A stretch of 10,909 nucleotides of DNA from positions 1 through 10,909 of the forward strand of contig CAYNFM010000108.1 of the NCBI GenBank assembly GCA_964396415.1. The letters run 5' to 3'. The translations under genes were made by a program, and so were the position numbers. This document shows, one piece after another, positions 6,320 to 10,909 of the stretch (position 1 is its first letter; each line of letters starts with the position of its first letter). The notes beneath the pieces are model-generated. The model was not told the origin of the DNA. It did not search any database and saw nothing but the letters and a program-made list of their open reading frames with translations. Origin of the DNA: UBA1306 sp964396415. Lineage in GTDB: Bacteria > Spirochaetota > Spirochaetia > Treponematales > Rectinemataceae.

Positions 6320-6776
6320 GCAATTTAGGAGACGCTTTTTCTAGAAATAATCCGGCCCAGGCTGATTGGGATGATCCAGCGGTTTGCTTTTCAATCGGTC
6401 CATCCTGCGGTGCGCGTATTTTCCCTGGAGGCACGCGGGGCCGAGGAAGGATTTTACCTACTTTGAGGTGTACGCCCAAACCGCCGAAAATTCCGCTATC
6501 CCCGTTTGCGTAAGATCGCTCGCTTCAATTTACTGTCACCCCAACTCAGACAACGTGTCGTCGCGTACCAGGAGCTTCGCTTTTGCTCGCCATCACCTGC
6601 TCCTCGTCTACCTCTTCGGCCTTGAAAGAACGCGCGTGCATTACACAAACGTTGTTTTTTGAGAAGTCTTCTTGCATCACCCTGAAACAAGCGAATTCAA
6701 GGTAGTTCCGTTCTCAAAAATGCTTCTTGAAATTATATTCTCACCAAGCTAGCCTAATAATGAGTTTCGATAAGGA
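6320..6776. other. Gene-free stretch between the PIN toxin and DUF433 genes
   Basis: No gene could be recognised. The longest frame, an ATG frame at 6384-6662, has no ribosome site and an unconvincing composition. A 10-bp inverted repeat is present: TTTTTGAGAA (6656-6665) and TTCTCAAAAA (6711-6720), enclosing CTTG...CAAG and a central GAATTC. TTCTTGAAA (6724-6732) followed by CCAAGCTAGCCT (6744-6755) echoes sequence in front of the Phd gene. AATAAT (6756-6761) could be a -10 element for the DUF433 gene, with TTATAT 17 bp upstream as a poor -35. Confidence 0.5.
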
Positions 6777-6782
6777 GCCGAT

Positions 6783-7013
6783 ATGGGACAATGGGATCGA
6801 ATCACCCAGCATCCTGACGTGATGGGTGGCAGGGCGTGTATTCGCGGGATGCGCGTCACAGTCGGCATGATCGTGGGACAAATCGGCGCTGGGCACAGCG
6901 TCGAGGAGATCCTTACGGACTATCCGTACCTCGAACGAGATGACATTATGCAGGCCCTTCGCTATGCCGCATGGCGAGCCGAAGAACGAGAGGTCCTGCT
7001 GGTCACTGCATGA
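6783..7013 (+). CDS. DUF433-family antitoxin, orphaned
   Basis: This 76-aa protein matches the DUF433 family (small helical DNA-binding proteins related to antitoxins). It follows the family pattern RITQHPDVMGGRACIRGMRV, TVGMIVGQIGAG, then SVEEILTDYPYLERDDIMQA and LRYAAWRAEER. The length is typical. AAGGAG lies six bases upstream of the ATG. DUF433 genes are usually followed, with a 4-bp overlap, by a PIN-like DUF5615 toxin. Here the overlap and the first codons of that partner exist but the rest is gone. The antitoxin itself looks intact, so it may persist as a solitary antitoxin or regulator. Confidence 0.9.
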   Translation: MGQWDRITQHPDVMGGRACIRGMRVTVGMIVGQIGAGHSVEEILTDYPYLERDDIMQALRYAAWRAEEREVLLVTA

Positions 7014-7036
7014 AGTTACTGAAACCGAGAGGATGA
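7010..7036 (+). pseudogene. Stub of the DUF5615 PIN-like toxin gene
   Basis: An ATG overlaps the DUF433 stop as ATGA and opens MKLL, the characteristic start of DUF5615 toxins (usually MKLL-x-DENL). After four codons the resemblance ends, and the frame closes as KPRG-stop at 7034-7036. The following bases belong to the lead-in of a serine resolvase. The toxin therefore seems to have been replaced by a mobile-element fragment exactly behind its fourth codon. The identification rests on position and four residues only. Confidence 0.5.
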
Positions 7037-7045
7037 AATTTCAAG

Positions 7046-7456
7046 TTGATCGGCTCTGCGCGCGTTTCGACGCAAGATCAGAACCTCGCTCTTCAGATTG
7101 CTGCATTGAAAAAGGTTGGTTGCAAAAAGTTCTATGAGGGCAAGGTAAGTGGCACCGACACTATCGATACCGGCACGCTATCAGGCCGATTCTTCTTCCA
7201 CGTCATGGCTAGCCTGGCTGAAATGGAACGTGAATTGACGATCGAGCGAACTCGTGCTGGACTTGCAACTGCCCGAAAGCTTGGGCGTGTAGGCGGGAGA
7301 AAACGCCAAATGACTGATAGCAAGATCGCGTCAGTTAAAAAGCTATTGGCCAGGCGTTCGATTCTCCGCATTCTTGCCAACGACGATACGTCGATTCCCG
7401 CCCCGAACGAAGATGAAGAGCTCCGCGCGATGGGTGTAATTCCGCCGGGAGATTGA
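7046..7456 (+). pseudogene. Serine resolvase/invertase relic with internal deletion
   Basis: The frame starts with TTG at 7046 and encodes 136 aa. The N-terminus IGSARVSTQDQNLALQIAAL is the start of a serine recombinase, with catalytic Ser8 kept. After EGKVSGT (residues 31-37) the sequence jumps to DTIDTGTLSGRFFFHVMASL, which lies about 55 residues further on in full-length relatives. The missing part includes the conserved LDRLGR segment with catalytic arginines. The long helix ERELTIERTRAGLATARKLGR and a GGRKRQM linker follow, but the C-terminal helix-turn-helix is not recognisable; the last 30 residues (LANDDTSIP...) may be a decayed or swapped version. The family pattern is YARVS; here Tyr is Ser. 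The protein should be inactive as a recombinase. The deletion is in frame, so a short product could still be made. Confidence 0.85.
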
Positions 7457-7466
7457 ATATTTAAAG

Positions 7467-7498
7467 GGCTAAGAACCCCCTGTTCGAGGTTCATAGCC
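7467..7498. terminator. Possible bidirectional terminator hairpin between convergent genes
   Basis: GGCTA-a-GAACC (7467-7477) pairs with GGTTC-a-TAGCC (7488-7498): ten base pairs, one A/A mismatch and a 10-nt loop. It lies between the resolvase relic and the convergent lipoprotein gene. The tail toward the minus strand (CCTTTAAATATT) is AT-rich; toward the plus strand the T-run comes late. Termination is plausible but not certain. Confidence 0.4.
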
Positions 7499-7553
7499 TT
7501 ACGACGCGTTCTTTTTCCTGTCCATCCTATTCGGTTGAAAGTCTTTAGTCACA

Positions 7554-8690
7554 TCAATCCTGGTAGAAGGCGATGTTGGCAAGATTGTCGGTTCCTGTCA
7601 TGACCGAGACGGGACTGTGGGCCTGTGTTCCGTTTGTATTGAAAATATGCAGCCAGCTTGCATATGCGCTGTAATTATTGACGGGCACATAGATAAGACC
7701 ATTACTATAGGCGATGCTATAATTATAGCTGGCTCCGGATGGTAGCGAGTCTGTCAGAGGGGTTACGGTCGCGCTGGTTCCGGATAAGGCGACCAAATAG
7801 ATGAAGCTTGTGCCTACGGCTACGAGATTACCGTTGGATAGCTGGATGAGACGACCGGGATAAAAATAAGGAGTCGTCGACGCGGCTACTACCGTTGAAA
7901 TTGTTCCAGTTTTAGTGTTGATAAAATCAATTGAACCAGGTTGAGGGGCATAGGATGAAGAATAGCCACCGGTATTCGCGACAAATACACCAGGTGTACC
8001 GTTGTAGATTCCTGGCGTGAGGCCTGTCGTTCCCGCTGCGCTCGCGTTGAAGGATTTTTGCATTGTATTGGCCGCTGGGTTGATTTGAAGAACTGTACCA
8101 GTACCGCTATCATCGGCGGCGTAAACCATTCCATCAGGACCTACTATGATTTCTTGTATATATCCGGTGGTCCCGCTTATCGGGACAACAGAAGAACTAG
8201 ATGCAAGATTGGAAGGATTAAAGGTGTAGACGCACCCCGACGGGTAAGAAACGACACTTACGTACGCCTGCGTCGAACTATAGAACGCGAAGTATTCGGC
8301 ATCCAAATTGCCGGTTCCTGCAATCTGGTTGGCGATCGGCGCTGATTTGGAAGGATCGAAGTAATAAACGCCACCCCCATTTAAACCCATGGCGACATAC
8401 CCGATCCCATTGTAGAATTTAATTTCTCCCGCTGCTTTTCCGCTTGTGGTCGTGAGCAATGGCAATGAAGAGCCCGCATACGTTGCCGGGTTGTACGTGT
8501 ATACATGCCCGTTCTTACCGTCTGTCATATACAGATAGGTCGTGTACGCAGCCGGCGTCGTCGACCCCGTGCCCGCCGGGTTCGAGCAGCCGCCCGCGAG
8601 GGTTGCCGCGATGAGCGCAGCCGCGCAAGCGCCGAGACGAAGAGTTCTCCCGGTCACGGCTCGCTCCTTATCTGAAATAAAAGTTCTCAT
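7554..8690 (-). CDS. Lipoprotein with predicted seven-bladed beta-propeller, B12-locus partner of the receptor
   Basis: The 378-aa protein starts with a basic region and a hydrophobic stretch ending in the lipobox LAGGC (Cys35), followed by a Gly/Thr/Ser/Pro linker. The remainder reads as seven repeats of about 45-50 residues. Each is rich in Tyr, Gly and Ser, and five end in a strand with YNP, FDP, FNP, INP or FNT (66, 111, 157, 203, 350), with weaker counterparts near 257 and 301. The final strand, NLANIAFYQD, would close the ring against blade one. The start has GGAGG five bases upstream. It lies 34 bp after the BtuB-like gene on the same strand, so both should fall under the cobalamin riboswitch. 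In Bacteroides, BtuG is a seven-bladed surface lipoprotein that captures B12 for BtuB. A similar role is inferred from context and fold only. The gene is lower in GC than its neighbour. Confidence 0.78.
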   Translation of the reverse strand: MRTFISDKERAVTGRTLRLGACAAALIAATLAGGCSNPAGTGSTTPAAYTTYLYMTDGKNGHVYTYNPATYAGSSLPLLTTTSGKAAGEIKFYNGIGYVAMGLNGGGVYYFDPSKSAPIANQIAGTGNLDAEYFAFYSSTQAYVSVVSYPSGCVYTFNPSNLASSSSVVPISGTTGYIQEIIVGPDGMVYAADDSGTGTVLQINPAANTMQKSFNASAAGTTGLTPGIYNGTPGVFVANTGGYSSSYAPQPGSIDFINTKTGTISTVVAASTTPYFYPGRLIQLSNGNLVAVGTSFIYLVALSGTSATVTPLTDSLPSGASYNYSIAYSNGLIYVPVNNYSAYASWLHIFNTNGTQAHSPVSVMTGTDNLANIAFYQD

Positions 8691-8724
8691 GATAGCCTCC
8701 TATCGCGCTGTGATGGATGAAAGC

Positions 8725-10692
8725 TCAAATTCGCATCTCGATTCCCAGCCGGAGCCTCGTGCCTGGCATGGGGTAATCGTTCACGATCTCGTATTGCTCG
8801 TCGAAGAGGTTGTCCACTGCCGCGTAGGCCGAAAGGAGCATCGTGAATTTCCATTTGACGACGGCGTCCAGCGTGAAGTAGTCGGGCAGGTAGCCTGCGT
8901 TCGCCGTCGTGAGGAAGCGCAGGCTCGCGTACTTGGCCGTGGCGGACCATGAGAGCGGCCCGGCTTCGTAGGCGATCGTGGCATTCAGGCTATGCACGGG
9001 AATCATCGGCAGCCGCTGGTCGTCCCCCAGGGAAAGGCCGCCCGAAAGATCGTAGCTGTAGAGATAGCTGTAGTTGAGGCTGGCCGTATAATGATCCGCG
9101 AAGGCGGTCTCGAGATCCTGCTCTATCCCCGGGTAGAGGGCGGCTCCGAAGTTGCTCGGCCGCCATATCCCGTCGGAGCCTTGCTGCCATATGATCGCGT
9201 TCTCGATGTAGCGGAGGTAAGCGACGGCGCTGTACGAAAAGCTCCCGCTATGCCGCTCGAATCCGAAGTCCGCGGCATAGCCCGTCTCGGGCTGGAGGCT
9301 GGGGTTGCCCTCGGCCCCGTTGGAGGCGGGCCAGTAGAGGTCCTCGAAGGTCGGCGCTCGATACGAGCGGGAGAGGTTGAGCTTGAGGACGTCGGCTTCG
9401 GAAAGGCGATAGGCGATCGCCATCGTCGCCCCTATCCCGCCTAGGGGATCGTTCGCGAAAAAGTCCGAGTAATAGTCGTAGCGGATCGCGGGGCGGAAGG
9501 AGAAGGCCCCCGCCTCCATGACGGGTTCGAAGTAGGCGCCGCCGGCGATGCGGGCGGGCGAGCCGATCGTATCGCTTCGGGCTTGGGTATAGGCGAAGGA
9601 GCCTCCGTAGACGAAAGAGAGAGAATCGGTGATCGAGGCTTTCTGCTGGATGTCCCCGCCTCCTACGTAGACCATGCTGCGTCCGTCATTGGCCGGCGAG
9701 TCGGCGTCTTCGTAATCGATGCCCGTATACTGCGCATACAAAGTCGCGTCCAGGCTGAGCGCGTCCGCGAGGAAGCGGTCGGTCGAGTACTTGATCGAGC
9801 CTTGGCCGGAAGAGTCTATCTCCGTGGCTGCGAGCGTAGGGCTGCTCTGAATCCCCGGATCCCCCTTTTGGCTGTAGCCGCCGGAAAGATCCGCGGCGAT
9901 GCTGCCTTCGAGCCAGGGGAAGCTGAGGCCGAAGGAGCCGTCCCCGCCGAGGAGGGCCGCGTTCTGGAGAACGCGATTGTCCCCGTTCGAGTCGATGAAG
10001 GTATAGGCGTTGTCCGCCCTCGTGAGACTGCCTGAGCCGCGGAACTGCAGGCCTCCCGCCGCCGGCGCCCAGGAGAACATCGCTTTCTGCTGGTCGACGA
10101 GGCTCGCGGCGTCGGCGCCCTCCTCGGCCTTGGAAAAGCCGTAGCCCTCGACGTGGGGGGTCGGGATGTAGGAGCCGTTCTCGAAGGTAAGGACGAGGGG
10201 CGCCGCCTTCTTCTTCGTGATGATATTCACGACGCCGCCTACCGCGTCGCCGCCGTAGAGGGCACTGCCGCCCTCCCGCAGGACTTCGATCCGATCGATA
10301 TTGTCCACTGGTATGTCGGCGAGGTCGGCCAAGCCGGACATGGCGTTGTTGACGCGCAGGCCGTCGACGAGGACGAGGACTTCGTTGGTCGTGGAGCCCC
10401 GGATGGAAACGGCCTTTTGCGCGCCCTCCGGACCGTCGTCGGATATGGCGAGGCCGGGCACGGTCTTTATCGCGTCGGCCGCCGTCTTCGCGCCGCGCGC
10501 CTCGATATCGGCCGCGCTCACTACGCTGACCGCCGGAGGGACTGCGCTCGGGCTTTCCGGTATGCGGGTCGCGGTTATCGAGACGTCATCGAGGGGGAGG
10601 TCGGCCGCGTCGTCGGCCCGTAGGCAATGGTCGGGGAACGCGAAGACGAGCGCGAACGCGTACGCCAGCACGGCCCATCGTATCGGATACAT
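8725..10692 (-). CDS. btuB: TonB-dependent outer-membrane receptor, BtuB-like (cobalamin uptake)
   Basis: The 655-aa protein begins with a signal peptide (about 1-26) followed by the TonB box DVSITAT at 36-42. The plug domain (about 45-165) shows TVPGLAI, VSIRGS, VLVLVDGLRVN, IDRIEVLREGGSALYG and GGVVNIITKK. A beta-barrel of alternating amphipathic strands follows. The C-terminus has NLFDEQYE and YPMPGTRLRLGIEMRI, close to the end of cobalamin receptors. The last residue is Ile rather than the usual aromatic. It is comparable in length to E. coli BtuB (about 614 aa). The substrate call rests mainly on the cobalamin riboswitch directly upstream. AGGATAGGG precedes the ATG and is predicted to be occluded in a hairpin. 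The gene is followed after 34 bp by the propeller lipoprotein. No BtuF, BtuC or BtuD is in the window. Confidence 0.92.
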   Translation of the reverse strand: MYPIRWAVLAYAFALVFAFPDHCLRADDAADLPLDDVSITATRIPESPSAVPPAVSVVSAADIEARGAKTAADAIKTVPGLAISDDGPEGAQKAVSIRGSTTNEVLVLVDGLRVNNAMSGLADLADIPVDNIDRIEVLREGGSALYGGDAVGGVVNIITKKKAAPLVLTFENGSYIPTPHVEGYGFSKAEEGADAASLVDQQKAMFSWAPAAGGLQFRGSGSLTRADNAYTFIDSNGDNRVLQNAALLGGDGSFGLSFPWLEGSIAADLSGGYSQKGDPGIQSSPTLAATEIDSSGQGSIKYSTDRFLADALSLDATLYAQYTGIDYEDADSPANDGRSMVYVGGGDIQQKASITDSLSFVYGGSFAYTQARSDTIGSPARIAGGAYFEPVMEAGAFSFRPAIRYDYYSDFFANDPLGGIGATMAIAYRLSEADVLKLNLSRSYRAPTFEDLYWPASNGAEGNPSLQPETGYAADFGFERHSGSFSYSAVAYLRYIENAIIWQQGSDGIWRPSNFGAALYPGIEQDLETAFADHYTASLNYSYLYSYDLSGGLSLGDDQRLPMIPVHSLNATIAYEAGPLSWSATAKYASLRFLTTANAGYLPDYFTLDAVVKWKFTMLLSAYAAVDNLFDEQYEIVNDYPMPGTRLRLGIEMRI

Positions 10693-10695
10693 TAT

Positions 10696-10724
10696 GCCCT
10701 ATCCTTTGCCTCGAAGGTTTGGGC
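10696..10724 (-). promoter_or_regulatory. Ribosome-site hairpin downstream of the cobalamin aptamer
   Basis: On the minus strand GCCC-aaa-CCTT (10724-10714) can pair with AAGG-ata-GGGC (10706-10696) around a 7-nt loop. The 3' arm contains the receptor's ribosome site, and the ATG starts three bases after it. This looks like the expression platform of the riboswitch, acting on translation. Confidence 0.5.
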
Positions 10725-10732
10725 TTCCGATC

Positions 10733-10888
10733 GGTATCCTGACTTCCGGATCGTCTTACTCGCGACGCCTTCTCGCGGTTTGCCGCAATGGCTTCGCTCT
10801 CCGCTCTCGCGGAGGGCTCGTCGCTTTCATCCCCGGTTACAGTGGCGGGACCGTCACGGTTTTTAACCGTATTCCTCGCTCGGAAACC
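10733..10888 (-). ncRNA. Cobalamin riboswitch
   Basis: The minus strand carries the B12 box GGTCCCGCCACTGTAA (10852-10837). It is preceded by GGAATACGGTTAAAAACCGTGA, and is followed by CCGGGGATGAAAG, GAAGCCATTGCGG, GAGAAGGCG, GAGTAAGACGATCCGG and AAGTCAGGATACC, all in the expected order. Helix P1 can be drawn between GGTTTCC (10888-10882) and GGATACC (10739-10733) with one mismatch. Adenosylcobalamin or a related cobalamin should repress the downstream receptor and lipoprotein. The promoter would lie at or beyond the window edge; TATGAC near 10901-10906 could be a -10 element. Confidence 0.95.
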
Positions 10889-10909
10889 TGGCAAGATCCG
10901 TCATAGCGC

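Noticed and set aside
6384..6662. A 92-codon plus-strand frame in the gap after the PIN toxin
   Set aside because: It has no ribosome site, no family resemblance and a composition unlike its neighbours. A second frame there, interrupted by one stop, also failed to match anything I know.
7481..7498. TGTTCGAGGTTCATAGCC, reminiscent of a tRNA T-arm
   Set aside because: It is the right arm and loop of a simple inverted repeat, and no acceptor, D or anticodon stems can be built around it.
8542..8952. Plus-strand frame across the junction of the lipoprotein and receptor genes
   Set aside because: It is antisense to two well-supported genes and their ribosome site, with no motif of its own.

Overview
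The window comes from a diderm (outer-membrane) bacterium with a GC-rich chromosome. A TonB C-terminal domain, a TonB-dependent receptor and a lipoprotein together imply an outer membrane. The lineage cannot be fixed from sequence alone. No rRNA, tRNA or CRISPR array is visible.

Layout. (1) Positions 1-620, plus strand: the 3' part of a tonB-like gene, convergent with what follows. (2) Positions 633-4460, minus strand: a complete riboflavin operon, ribD-ribE-ribBA-ribH, with tightly packed or overlapping genes. It is preceded by a sigma70-like promoter and an FMN riboswitch, so the cell makes riboflavin from GTP and ribulose 5-phosphate under FMN feedback. (3) Positions 4495-7500, plus strand: an accessory block rich in toxin-antitoxin (TA) genes. 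It holds a HEPN/MNT pair (HepT/MntA type), an array of about 22-bp repeats that resembles the multi-repeat ends of IS21-family elements, a Phd/YefM-PIN pair with its own promoter and operator-like palindrome, a DUF433 antitoxin whose toxin partner is reduced to a nine-codon stub, and a serine resolvase relic with an internal deletion. GC content looks clearly lower from about 5250 onward. (4) Positions 7554-10888, minus strand: a cobalamin (B12) riboswitch, a BtuB-like TonB-dependent receptor and a 378-aa lipoprotein that reads as a seven-bladed beta-propeller.

How the genes may work together. Two vitamin operons on the minus strand, each controlled by its own riboswitch, flank a decaying plus-strand accessory island. 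The B12 locus is the most interesting part. Its architecture (riboswitch, TonB receptor, surface-type propeller lipoprotein) is the one seen for BtuB-BtuG in Bacteroides, yet the propeller here has no motif that I can tie to BtuG, so it may be a diverged or independently recruited B12-capture protein. TonB at the left edge could in principle energise the receptor, but the genes are far apart and nothing in the sequence links them directly.

Both riboswitches have a readable expression platform that would act on translation. For FMN, a 9-nt GC-only segment of the aptamer is perfectly complementary to a segment just upstream of the ribD ribosome binding site. For B12, a hairpin encloses the receptor's ribosome binding site.
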